DNA of 41,499 nt from an uncultured Muribaculaceae bacterium (GTDB lineage Bacteria; Bacteroidota; Bacteroidia; Bacteroidales; Muribaculaceae), in NCBI GenBank assembly GCA_910583525.1, contig CAJTXL010000026.1, forward strand, positions 1-41,499. Direction: 5' to 3'. The translations under genes were made by a program, and so were the position numbers. Numbering within the stretch: position 1 is the first letter of the stretch; each line of letters opens with the position of its first letter. Below the pieces are notes generated by a model, which saw only the letters and a list, made by a program, of their open reading frames with translations, was not told the origin of the DNA and made no database searches. Of this stretch, positions 23,447-31,532 are shown piece after piece.

Positions 23447-26098
23447 ATGCCCACTGCTCCAAAATATACCGGCCTTACCGCCGAAGAAGTCGCACGAAGC
23501 CGTTCCGAAAATGGCGCGAACATTCTCACGCCTCCGAAAAAGGAATCTCTTTGGCTCAAATTCGTTAAAAAGTTCGCCGACCCGCTCGTCATAATCCTGC
23601 TCGTGGCCGGAGCGCTTTCTGTCTGCATATCATGCTACGAATATTGGGGCTTGGGCGAAGGCCCCGGAGTTTTCTTCGAACCACTCGGCATAATCATCGC
23701 AATCATTCTCGCCACAGGCCTGTCTTTCTACTTCGAGCTGAAAGCCGACCGCGAATTCGCAATCCTGAACAAGGTCAACGATGACGAACCCGTCCAGCTC
23801 ATTCGCGACGGGCGCCCTGTGCAAGTCCCAAAGAAGGATGTCGTGGTCGGCGATATCGTTGTCCTGAACACAGGAAACGACATTCCGGCCGACGGCCGTC
23901 TTCTCGAAGCCGTATCGTTAAATGTCGACGAGTCCACCCTCACCGGCGAGCCTATATGCCATAAGACAACCGACCCTGCGCAGTTCGACCACGATGCGAC
24001 ATTCCCCTCCGACCGTGTCCTGCGTGGCACCAAAGTCATGGAAGGGCACGGCATAATGGAAGTCACAGCCGTCGGCGACGCAACCGAAAACGGCAAGGTC
24101 TTCGAAGCCGCCCAAATCGATGATTCCGTCAAGACGCCTCTCGACGAACAGCTCGACCGCCTCGGCCGTCTCATCTCCCGTATGTCTTATGTAATCGGCA
24201 TACTCGTCGTTGTCGGACGCATCATCATGTATTTCGCCAATGTCGACTTTGAGTGGATGTCTTTTATGGCCTACGTCCTGCAGTCGCTCATGCTCGCCGT
24301 AACATTGGTGGTGTGCTCTGTCCCCGAAGGCCTGCCTATGGCTGTGACGCTCGCCTTGGCCTACTCCATGCGTCGCATGTTGCGCACAAACAACCTTGTC
24401 CGTAAGCTTCATGCCTGCGAGACCATGGGTGCGGTAACCGTCATTTGTACCGATAAGACTGGAACCCTCACCGAAAACCGGATGCGTGTCTTCAAAACCG
24501 ACTTCTTCGGTGACCCTGCTCCTTCTCTTATATATGAAGGCATCGCTGCAAACACCACGGCGCAACTCGAAGAAACCGACGGTGGCAAGACTTCCGTCCT
24601 CGGAAATCCATCGGAAGGCGCTCTCCTGTTGTGGCTCAAATCGCAAGGCGTCGACTACGCCGCATTGCGTGCTAAGGTGGCATCCCTTCAGGAACTCCCG
24701 TTCACAACCGAGCGCAAATACATGGCTACGGTCATCCGACGCGAAGACGGCTCCGAAATCCTCTATGTCAAGGGTGCCCCCGAAATCATATTCTCCCTCT
24801 GCAAAGACACCGCCGGTCTCACGAAGGCTGAAATCGACGCCGCACTGCTCGAATATCAGAACATGGCAATGCGTACCCTCGGTTTCGCATATCAGACCGT
24901 CACCCCCGGGCAGTCTGTAATAGCCGACGGTAGGGTAGTGGCGACCGACTTGACCTTCCTCGGATTTGTCGCTATTTCCGACCCCGTCAGGGCTGAAGTC
25001 CCCGATGCCGTCCGCGAGGTAATCGACGCAGGCGTAAAGGTCAAAATCGTTACGGGCGACACCCCGGCTACCGCCAAAGAAATCGGCCGGCAGATTGGCC
25101 TGTGGAACAACTCCGTCGACTCTGACAAGAACATAATTACAGGCGTCGAATTCGAAGCCCTGTCCGACAAACAGCTCCTCGACCGAGTCGCCGACCTCAA
25201 GATAATAGCGCGCGCAAGACCGCTCGACAAGAAGCGCCTCGTCGAAGCCCTGCAGAAGCAGAACGAAGTAGTCGCCGTGACAGGCGACGGCACAAACGAC
25301 GCACCGGCACTAAAAGCCGCACACGTCGGTCTCTCCATGGGCGACGGCACTTCAGTCGCTAAAGAAGCATCCGACATCACAATCGTCGACAACTCCTTCT
25401 CGTCAATCGGACGCGCTGTCATGTGGGGCCGCTCCCTCTATCAGAACATACAGCGCTTCATCCTCTTCCAGATGACGGTGAACATCGTCGCCTGCCTAAT
25501 CGTACTCTGCGGAGCATTCATGGGCATGCAGTCGCCCCTCACCGTCACACAGATGCTGTGGGTAAACCTCATCATGGACACATTCGCTGCCATGGCGCTC
25601 GCATCACTCCCGCCGTCAAAAGCCGTAATGGCACTGAAGCCGAGACCGCGCTCCGCATTCATCATCACAAAACCGATGTGGCGCGATATCATAGGTACAG
25701 GCGCAATATTCTTTATTGCACTCATAGTCTTCCTCTACTACCTCGAGCACGTGAGCATCACATCACTCACGCAGATAGGCACTCTTCCCCTCGGTGACAA
25801 CACAGGCCTGTCACCCTACGAACTGTCAGTATTCTTCAGCACCTTCGTTTTCCTTCAGTTCTGGAACATGTTCAATGCCAAAGCATTCGCCTCAGGCCGT
25901 TCAGTCTTCCATTTCAAAGGATGCACAGAGTTCATTCTCATAGCCCTCGTCATCTCGGTAGGCCAAATCCTCATAGTATCCGTCGGAGGCCCCTTCTTCG
26001 GGGTCACGCCACTCTCCCTCTCCGACTGGCTCATAATAATAGTCGCCACCTCAGCAGTCCTATGGGTCGGCGAACTATGGCGCCTCATCAAAAAATAA
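23447..26098 (+). CDS. PMCA-type calcium-translocating P-type ATPase
   Basis: P2-type cation ATPase of 883 residues, probably exporting Ca2+ across the inner membrane. An N-terminal cation-ATPase domain (YTGLTAEEVARSRSENG) precedes two TM helices. The actuator domain carries TLTGEP in place of TGES. M4 holds VVCSVPEGLPMAV with the PEGL-type ion site. The phosphorylation motif DKTGTLTENRM comes next, followed by the nucleotide-binding domain with the KGAPE block, GDGTNDAPALKAAHVG in the hinge, and C-terminal TM helices with WVNLIMDTFAAMALAS (N-x-x-x-D ion ligands). Start at ATG 23447. A strong terminator follows. Confidence 0.92.
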   Translation: MPTAPKYTGLTAEEVARSRSENGANILTPPKKESLWLKFVKKFADPLVIILLVAGALSVCISCYEYWGLGEGPGVFFEPLGIIIAIILATGLSFYFELKADREFAILNKVNDDEPVQLIRDGRPVQVPKKDVVVGDIVVLNTGNDIPADGRLLEAVSLNVDESTLTGEPICHKTTDPAQFDHDATFPSDRVLRGTKVMEGHGIMEVTAVGDATENGKVFEAAQIDDSVKTPLDEQLDRLGRLISRMSYVIGILVVVGRIIMYFANVDFEWMSFMAYVLQSLMLAVTLVVCSVPEGLPMAVTLALAYSMRRMLRTNNLVRKLHACETMGAVTVICTDKTGTLTENRMRVFKTDFFGDPAPSLIYEGIAANTTAQLEETDGGKTSVLGNPSEGALLLWLKSQGVDYAALRAKVASLQELPFTTERKYMATVIRREDGSEILYVKGAPEIIFSLCKDTAGLTKAEIDAALLEYQNMAMRTLGFAYQTVTPGQSVIADGRVVATDLTFLGFVAISDPVRAEVPDAVREVIDAGVKVKIVTGDTPATAKEIGRQIGLWNNSVDSDKNIITGVEFEALSDKQLLDRVADLKIIARARPLDKKRLVEALQKQNEVVAVTGDGTNDAPALKAAHVGLSMGDGTSVAKEASDITIVDNSFSSIGRAVMWGRSLYQNIQRFILFQMTVNIVACLIVLCGAFMGMQSPLTVTQMLWVNLIMDTFAAMALASLPPSKAVMALKPRPRSAFIITKPMWRDIIGTGAIFFIALIVFLYYLEHVSITSLTQIGTLPLGDNTGLSPYELSVFFSTFVFLQFWNMFNAKAFASGRSVFHFKGCTEFILIALVISVGQILIVSVGGPFFGVTPLSLSDWLIIIVATSAVLWVGELWRLIKK

Positions 26099-26113
26099 GA
26101 AACACACAACACT

Positions 26114-26153
26114 ACCGGGCGGCACAACCAAGCGTGCCGCCCGGTTTATTTTA
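26114..26153 (+). terminator. Rho-independent terminator after the Ca-ATPase
   Basis: A perfect 12-bp GC-rich stem (26114-26125 with 26134-26145), an 8-nt loop, then TTTATTTTAT. The hairpin is nearly identical to the one at 41164 after the MFS gene. Confidence 0.9.
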
Positions 26154-26374
26154 TCATCGTCCCCAACGCCCTTCCAACCCTAAAAACTTTACCAACCTTA
26201 AACACCTTACCCACATAAAAAACTCCTGTTCCTCCTGTACTCCTGTCCAAAAAGAATTTCTGACCCTTATGTCCTTCTGTATAAAATCCCGCCACCGGGG
26301 AATTTCCACAACAACATAGAGCATCGTGCCGCTACCTTTGCACTACGATGAGACTCTTACAGCACACACGCCGC
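26114..26374 (+). repeat. Direct intergenic repeat module, copy A
   Basis: Shared with 41164-41390 in the same order: the terminator hairpin, a C/T-rich stretch with ACCCTAAA, CCTTACCCACA and repeated CTCCTGT, then CCGGGGAATTTCCACAAC, a TACCTTTG -7 box (26333-26340) and ATGAGACT with CAGCACACACGCCGC. Apart from the 35-codon ORF, I see nothing else in this gap. Confidence 0.8.
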
Positions 26375-26455
26375 TCGCACCCAAAGGCGCGTTTTTTGTG
26401 CCACTATGTGGCCTTGACAATTTTGGCAGTACTTTTTGGAGAGAATAATCTGTAG
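26348..26455 (+). CDS. Short ORF starting MRLLQHTRR (copy A, possibly truncated)
   Basis: A 35-codon frame, MRLLQHTRR followed by SHPKARFLCHYVALTILAVLFGENNL, starts 7 bp after a TACCTTTG -7 box. Its first nine residues are identical to those of the frame at 41364, after which the two diverge. The start region is conserved at nucleotide level between the two copies, but the rest may be decayed or unrelated. I do not recognise the family. It could be a short leader peptide or the stump of a disrupted gene. Confidence 0.35.
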   Translation: MRLLQHTRRSHPKARFLCHYVALTILAVLFGENNL

Positions 26456-26469
26456 AATACATTTTACGG

Positions 26470-27777
26470 CTACTTAGGCTGTCCGCCTTTCGCCGCTCCG
26501 GCTTTGGCTGCTGCCGCTTTTTGGGCCTTTTGGGCGGCTGCTCCGCTGGCCGTCAGGCCGTAATGGGTCAGGCCGGTGTTGATGGCAGTCTTGTATGACG
26601 CTTTCACGAGGTTCAGGCCGTTTTGGTTCCAAAGTGTTTGGAAGTATTCCTGTACTTCGCCGCTGCGGTTTTGCATTTTGCGCATGCGCTTGTAGTCGTC
26701 GCGCCAATGTTTGGCTTTTTCGCTTTCGGTGTTGAAGCGGCAACTCTCGCGCACCTTTACCTTGATGTTGTATTCGCCTGTTCCCCACATGCGGCGGCCG
26801 TTGTCGAGCGGCATATAAGAGCGTGGCACAACAAAGCAGTCGCCCTCGACAGGCAGGAGCGCTGATGCAAGATAGGTTTGGCGCTCGTTTTCGTCTTTTA
26901 TATGCTGCGCCTGTGCCATCTTCTCGGCACGCGAGTATGTATACACCCCTACGTTGTCGGGTATCGATATGCTGAACTTAAATCTGCCAAGCTCTACATC
27001 TTTATGCACCTGCACGGCCTCGTTTATCCACGATGACGAGATGGCAAAATCTATGCCCACATTGAGGTTCTTGCGTTCGTCGAACGAGAAGCCGTTGCCA
27101 CCTTTGCCCGGACGCACTATGCTGTCGCCTTCGACTTGCGCATGCCCTTTTTTCAGGTCTTTCATTATGCGGATGCCGTTTGCCGTAACGTTGGGCAGAT
27201 GGCATTGGTATGGGTAGAATGCAAGCGTGTCTATCACGAGGTTGAATTTGGAGTGGCGGAACATGTTGTCGAGGCGTGTGCGGTCGATGCTGCACGACAT
27301 GTATATTACTTCCGAGCCGTTGCGTATGCCGCGTATCTCGATGCCGTCGAAGTTGATGTCCGACGGGTCGAGGGCGCCGCGCATCGAGGGCGCGGTGTAG
27401 AAGTCCTTCAGTCCTTTTATCGACGTTATGCTGTCGGTGTAGTTATTTTCGCGCTCAATCATGCGCATCCATTCGGCTTTTTGCCGTTTGCGCATTTGGG
27501 CGAGGTTGAAAGTCTCGGTCACGATAATGTCGACGGCGCTCGATATAAGCCCGAAGCCTACGGCTTGGCCGATTTCAGATATCAGGCCGCGGTCTTCGTC
27601 GGTCCCTTTAAGTTCGGCCATGGTACCCGATATGCGGTCGCGCATTTCCGGGTCCATTTCGCGGATGCTGACTTCCCAGCTGTCGACGGGTACGCCTTTG
27701 CCGGAGCGTTGGGCTTGAACGGTGGGTATTGTGATAATGCAGGCAAGAAAGCCTATAAGGAGATTGTTATATTTCAT
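26470..27777 (-). CDS. Secreted protein of unknown function (435 aa)
   Basis: The 435-residue product has a Sec signal peptide (MKYNNLLIGFLACIITIPTVQAQ) and no domain I can name. It has a hydrophobic patch near 70-90 (IGQAVGFGLISSAVDIIVTETFNLAQ), mixed alpha/beta content, a pair of segments repeating the theme of naming a tolerance or display value (FAISSSWINEAVQ), and an Ala/Lys-rich low-complexity C-terminus (AAAQKAQKAAAAKAGAAKGG). It is the last gene of the minus-strand block, but a near-perfect promoter (27797-27827) stands directly in front of it, so it can be transcribed apart from the CHAT gene. Periplasmic or surface location is inferred from the signal peptide only. Confidence 0.75.
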   Translation of the reverse strand: MKYNNLLIGFLACIITIPTVQAQRSGKGVPVDSWEVSIREMDPEMRDRISGTMAELKGTDEDRGLISEIGQAVGFGLISSAVDIIVTETFNLAQMRKRQKAEWMRMIERENNYTDSITSIKGLKDFYTAPSMRGALDPSDINFDGIEIRGIRNGSEVIYMSCSIDRTRLDNMFRHSKFNLVIDTLAFYPYQCHLPNVTANGIRIMKDLKKGHAQVEGDSIVRPGKGGNGFSFDERKNLNVGIDFAISSSWINEAVQVHKDVELGRFKFSISIPDNVGVYTYSRAEKMAQAQHIKDENERQTYLASALLPVEGDCFVVPRSYMPLDNGRRMWGTGEYNIKVKVRESCRFNTESEKAKHWRDDYKRMRKMQNRSGEVQEYFQTLWNQNGLNLVKASYKTAINTGLTHYGLTASGAAAQKAQKAAAAKAGAAKGGQPK

Positions 27778-27796
27778 TGCTATGCCTATTTTTATG

Positions 27797-27827
27797 CAAA
27801 ACTACTTAATTTATTCCGTATGGCAAA
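27797..27827 (-). promoter_or_regulatory. Promoter of the 435-aa secreted protein gene
   Basis: On the minus strand, TTTG (27824-27827), a 19-nt spacer and TAGTTTTG (27797-27804), 20 bp before the start codon and just after the CHAT stop codon (27829). Confidence 0.8.
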
Positions 27828-27828
27828 A

Positions 27829-29958
27829 TCATTCAAGAGCGTCTATCAATATGAAGGCGTCTGTGTACTGTGGTGTGTTGAATGACTGACTGCGCTTTGT
27901 TATGGTGCGTTCCGACATGGTCGCAGGGTCAAACACGGTTTTGGTCTCTTCTTCTGATGCCGACATTGCCAATAATGCTTCTCTTGCATTTGCAAAAGCC
28001 TTGTGGGCGCTTTGCCCTTGCGACATATTGCTGAAAAAGTTGTGCATCAGCATTGCGGTGGCGTCGCTGTTTACGCTCCAAAGGCTCAGAAGCATCGCCC
28101 CGACGCCTGCGTTTTTCAGTCCGCGCTGAAGGCCGAATACGCCGTCCGACGTTATCTGTCCGAGTGCTGTCTGGCATGCCGACAGCGTGAACAGCCGGCA
28201 ATTGCTAAGGTCGAGTTGCGACAGCTCGCGTGCCGACAAAAGTCCGTCGCACAAGTTCGATGCGTCGAAATTTCTGTTGCGCAGGGCGCTGTTGACCCCT
28301 GCGAAAGCTATTATGTTTTCCGACATCGCATTGTCCGTCAGCGTCGGTTTCAGGTCTGTTCCGAGCGGAAGCGCTTTTGCGTTGAAGTCGCCGTGGGTCG
28401 AGGTCATAATCAGTCCGAATTTTGGCGCCAAAGCGCGGAAAGCGTCTTCGGTAGCGGCGGCTCCCCGTAGCAGGCTGTCCGCCTTGTTTTGTCGGTCGGC
28501 GTATATGGTTTTCGATTCGTCCGATTCGGCGCTTAACCGTGGGAAACTCGTTCCGCGATATAGCGTATACGCCGTGCTGTCATTGCCCGATGCCGAACTT
28601 GTACCACGGCGGAAGCCGTAGTTTATGCCGCCGCAGAGCAGTGCCGCCCCGGTGTTGTTCACCGGGCGTTTTTCAAGCAAAGTCCGTGTCGAACTCAGCC
28701 TGAACATCTCCACCTTGCCGGCTTCGGGGAAATATTCTATTGCGAGCCTGTGCAGGTAGCCGTCTGGCGCGAAATATAGGCGTTTAAGCCCTTTCAAGGC
28801 ATCAATTAGCCCTTGGGTAAATACGAGCGACCTCAGTTCTTCGTCGCCGTACAGACGGTCTTTTCCTTTGCGGTCTGTAGTTCGCATGTCGTTTCCGGCG
28901 AGAGCCAGTACTTCGTCTGGCGACGTAAGCGGAATAAAAGCCGGTTTGCAGCCGTATTTCACCAACAGCAGCGCCATCTTCTCCGCCCCGTCCTTTTCAT
29001 ATTGTATGAACTCGCCGGCGGCCTGTGCCGGTTTCAGTCGGCGTCTGACGTCAGCCCATCTGTAGTCGAGTGTCCTCAGCGCTTCGTCTGAGGCCACGCC
29101 GTCCCCGACCTTGCTCGATATGTTCAGCAGAAGCCCCTTGGCGAACAGGGTGACGTCGAAAAGAAATGCCGGGTCAAGCCCTTCAAGCGTGTAGCAGTCG
29201 GCTACGAACGGTCTCAGCGACAGCCAATATTGTTCGCGCTCCGACGCCGTCATCGTTGCAAAATGCTTTTTTGCGAAAGCCTTCTGTGTCTCGAAAAAAG
29301 ACTTGTACGCCGTGGCAGCTTCTTGTGGCCGCGATGCCGCAAGCATAAGTATTTTTGCCTTCATGCGCAATGCCCTCGCGTAGTCGAGCGATGCGCGGTC
29401 GCCGTAATCCGCTATAGTGAGGTCGGCAAGCTCTATGGCTTCCTCGAAACGCCCTACACGGGCAAGGCACATCGCCCTTTGCATGGCAATATTGTTCCAT
29501 TCCGCGTCGCCCGGCTCGTAAATCGCTGTCGAGTCGATATATGCTATCGCCCTGTCCACACCGTCAAGAGCCTCGTTGTACCGTTTAAGCCTATAATAAA
29601 GCTGCGCCTTTTCGAGGTTGAGCAGATGTCCCGTCGACAGCCTTTGCGCATTCAGTGCCGAGGCCTTGTCATAGAAGTCTTCGGCTATGGCAAACGATGC
29701 GGAGTCCAGCGCCCCGTTCTCATAGTGGTAGTTGCCGTAGAGTTTCAGCATCGACGCGACATAGCACAGCGAGTCGTGGTATGTTGGCTTCTCTGCATCA
29801 AGTGCCGCTTCAATACTCTGCGCACATTGCAGAATAACATCGCGCTGCCCGAGCACATATGCCCGGTTCCCTTTGCTCACGAGGCTGTCGAGCAGGGGAG
29901 TGGCATGCGTGCAAAGGCAAAGCATACAAAGCAATATGCAGGCCGACGTCCTTTTCAT
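27829..29958 (-). CDS. Secreted CHAT-domain protease with TPR-like N-terminus
   Basis: CHAT domains are caspase-like (clan CD) peptidases. The 709-residue protein has a signal peptide (about 1-19, ending CTHA), then a long helical region (about 20-260) with TPR-like pairs such as EKAQLYYRLKRYNEALDGVDRAIAYI and MCLARVGRFEEAIELADLTI, and a C-terminal CHAT domain (about 370-680). The predicted dyad is His522 in TSTHGDF and Cys595 in LSACQTALG; the trailing block VGAMLLSLWSVNSDATAMLMHNFF is typical of the family. The signal peptide places the protease outside the cytoplasm. It overlaps the preceding gene by ATGA. The substrate is unknown; a neighbouring secreted protein is a natural candidate. 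Confidence 0.92.
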   Translation of the reverse strand: MKRTSACILLCMLCLCTHATPLLDSLVSKGNRAYVLGQRDVILQCAQSIEAALDAEKPTYHDSLCYVASMLKLYGNYHYENGALDSASFAIAEDFYDKASALNAQRLSTGHLLNLEKAQLYYRLKRYNEALDGVDRAIAYIDSTAIYEPGDAEWNNIAMQRAMCLARVGRFEEAIELADLTIADYGDRASLDYARALRMKAKILMLAASRPQEAATAYKSFFETQKAFAKKHFATMTASEREQYWLSLRPFVADCYTLEGLDPAFLFDVTLFAKGLLLNISSKVGDGVASDEALRTLDYRWADVRRRLKPAQAAGEFIQYEKDGAEKMALLLVKYGCKPAFIPLTSPDEVLALAGNDMRTTDRKGKDRLYGDEELRSLVFTQGLIDALKGLKRLYFAPDGYLHRLAIEYFPEAGKVEMFRLSSTRTLLEKRPVNNTGAALLCGGINYGFRRGTSSASGNDSTAYTLYRGTSFPRLSAESDESKTIYADRQNKADSLLRGAAATEDAFRALAPKFGLIMTSTHGDFNAKALPLGTDLKPTLTDNAMSENIIAFAGVNSALRNRNFDASNLCDGLLSARELSQLDLSNCRLFTLSACQTALGQITSDGVFGLQRGLKNAGVGAMLLSLWSVNSDATAMLMHNFFSNMSQGQSAHKAFANAREALLAMSASEEETKTVFDPATMSERTITKRSQSFNTPQYTDAFILIDALE

Positions 29959-30569
29959 TTTCTCGGATTATGGTTGAGCAGGACGAATGAACGGTTTTCC
30001 TTATCCCGGTTGGTGATTTTTACGGCAACGGGCTCTCCGGCAGTCGCTGTTCCGCTCAGTCGCACAGAGCCGTCATTGTAGTGTGTTTTCTCAAATATCA
30101 CGTTTCCGCACGATATTTCGATGTCGAGTTTTGCGTCCTTGTCGAACGGAATGAAGATGAAAGTCTGCGCCCCGAGCCGCGACCGCAGCGAGTATATGGC
30201 GCTTTTGCCGCTTTTGACGGCGCGCTCGTAGAGAGAATAGCTGTACTGCGGATTTTCGCCGTTGAGCATATTCCCGGTAGAAGTCTCGAAGCGTTGAGCC
30301 TGTTCGGCCTTGGCCAACAGCTTGTTCAGCTTGAAGCCCGGCACACGGTCCGAAGCCCGGCATTCTACCGACGGGTCTGACGGTCTCAGCTCGTTCATCG
30401 GCGTCCACGCCACGTCTTTCGACAGGCTTTCTACGGCCTTGTCGAAAGCAACGCTGCCGCCGCTTTTAAGCGCTTTTACGGTTTCCGACAATGTCGCAAG
30501 CTCGGCATCCTGTGCAAACGTCCCCATTGCCGACAATGCAATAATCAGATATGTAAAAATATACTTCAT
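29955..30569 (-). CDS. Small secreted protein of unknown function, partner of CHAT gene
   Basis: A 204-residue product with a signal peptide (ending MGTFAQ), a helical N-terminal part, and a C-terminal beta-rich part (AKLDIEISCGNVIFEKTHYN, SGTATAGEPVAVKITNRDKENRSFVLLNH) resembling pre-peptidase/PPC-like beta-sandwiches in style. I cannot name a family. Its stop overlaps the CHAT start by ATGA, so the two are translationally coupled. A MITE ends 3 bp upstream of its start codon and has displaced it from the upstream gene; before insertion the ATG would have directly followed the TAA of the pseudokinase gene. Confidence 0.78.
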   Translation of the reverse strand: MKYIFTYLIIALSAMGTFAQDAELATLSETVKALKSGGSVAFDKAVESLSKDVAWTPMNELRPSDPSVECRASDRVPGFKLNKLLAKAEQAQRFETSTGNMLNGENPQYSYSLYERAVKSGKSAIYSLRSRLGAQTFIFIPFDKDAKLDIEISCGNVIFEKTHYNDGSVRLSGTATAGEPVAVKITNRDKENRSFVLLNHNPRK

Positions 30570-30572
30570 TTA

Positions 30573-30905
30573 GAGGTTGTTTAAAAACAGATGTTAATCG
30601 ACAGGCCGAAAAATTTGAGACGGATTGTGTTCTGCGATGATGGAGCATAGTGTGCTATGCGACTGAAGAGCAGGGCGCAAGACGCTCAAAGTTTTCGGAG
30701 CCGTTGCATTTATTTTTTTCGCGTAATACATAACTTATTATTTCTTCATCGGTTGTTTTTAACATTACTTTGTTCTTGGTGTCTTTTTGTCAACTTGCCC
30801 ATTGCTCGTCAGTCGCATGGGAACCGCCATGCTCGCTCCTCGCAATGTGCAATTTAAGCAAAAATACACCAACCTGTCGGTTAACATATGTTTTTAAACA
30901 ACCTC
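30573..30905. mobile_element. MITE (333 bp, 33-bp terminal inverted repeats, TTA duplication)
   Basis: The ends are near-perfect inverted repeats of 33 bp (30573-30605 and 30873-30905) with two mismatches, starting GAGGTTGTTTAAAAAC. They are flanked on both sides by TTA (30570-30572, 30906-30908). No transposase is encoded; internally there is a 6-bp hairpin (30645-30660) and AT-rich sequence. GAG-beginning ends with a 3-bp TNA duplication fit the IS1031 group of the IS5 family, which would supply transposase in trans (inference). A TATTTTTG box on the minus strand (30859-30866) could act as an outward promoter, but no -33 box accompanies it. Confidence 0.8.
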
Positions 30906-31532
30906 TTACTCCATTTTTTCGGGCCATAGACTGTCGATGGCATCGTCTGATATGTTTTTACGTTCATTTTTCAATGGCAGCTGTTGCTTTGGTTTGCTGT
31001 CTATGCGTTCTAAGGCCTCCTTGGCCTCGTCTTTTATGGCATCGATGTCCGGCCGCTCTGCCGGATAATAGGCCAGGCAACGCGCCACAAGCTTGCTTAG
31101 TTCGGGGCACTCCTTTCTCATCACGGGTATGGGTGTCGAAGCCTTTTGTCCCTTGCCGCCAAGCCCTTGAAAGACATGGCAGCCCATAAAGACATAGAAC
31201 GCCGTCGCGCCGAGCGCCCATACGGCTGAATATCCCTCGGGAGCGGTGAAACGTTTGTCGATGCTCTCCGACCATGGCGACAGCACAAAGCCCTCGTTGT
31301 CAATCAGCACATGTTCCGGCGAGAGCGGAGTGTCCGACGGCAATGCCTCTGCCATGTCGGCTATAAGCCGCCATATGGTGGGCTCATCGGCGCATCCGGC
31401 CAATGCGCCGGCATCTCGTTCCGGGTAGTACTTCATCGTCCGTGTACTTTTTCCGTCGCTTTTCTCGGCCATAACGCCGTCGGTGCCCGTCACTTTGGTG
31501 ATGGTATATTTTAGACCTTTGTGTATTGTCAT
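30906..31532 (-). CDS. Protein kinase-like protein lacking catalytic residues (pseudokinase)
   Basis: A 208-residue cytoplasmic protein with recognisable kinase C-lobe landmarks: SPEHVLIDNEG (71-81) at the catalytic loop, FTAPEGYSAVWALGATAFYVFMG (95-117, activation/APE and the W-x-L-G helix), and CPELSKLVARCLAYYPAERPDIDAI (RP-type end). The catalytic Asp of HRD is replaced (PLSPEH), the metal-binding DFG is replaced by SPW (85-87), and no VAIK-type lysine or Gly loop is evident in the short N-lobe. It is therefore predicted to be non-catalytic. It overlaps the FHA-protease gene upstream by ATGA. The MITE follows its stop codon, which lies inside the TTA duplication. Binding to the FHA protein is a plausible inference. 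Confidence 0.75.
   Translation of the reverse strand: MTIHKGLKYTITKVTGTDGVMAEKSDGKSTRTMKYYPERDAGALAGCADEPTIWRLIADMAEALPSDTPLSPEHVLIDNEGFVLSPWSESIDKRFTAPEGYSAVWALGATAFYVFMGCHVFQGLGGKGQKASTPIPVMRKECPELSKLVARCLAYYPAERPDIDAIKDEAKEALERIDSKPKQQLPLKNERKNISDDAIDSLWPEKME

Noticed and set aside
26221..26282. CTCCTGT repeats considered as a CRISPR or tandem-repeat array
   Set aside because: Units are only 7 nt, irregularly spaced, with no conserved repeat/spacer pattern and no cas genes.
30573..30905. Considered as a complete insertion sequence
   Set aside because: Only 333 bp with no transposase frame; it is a non-autonomous element.
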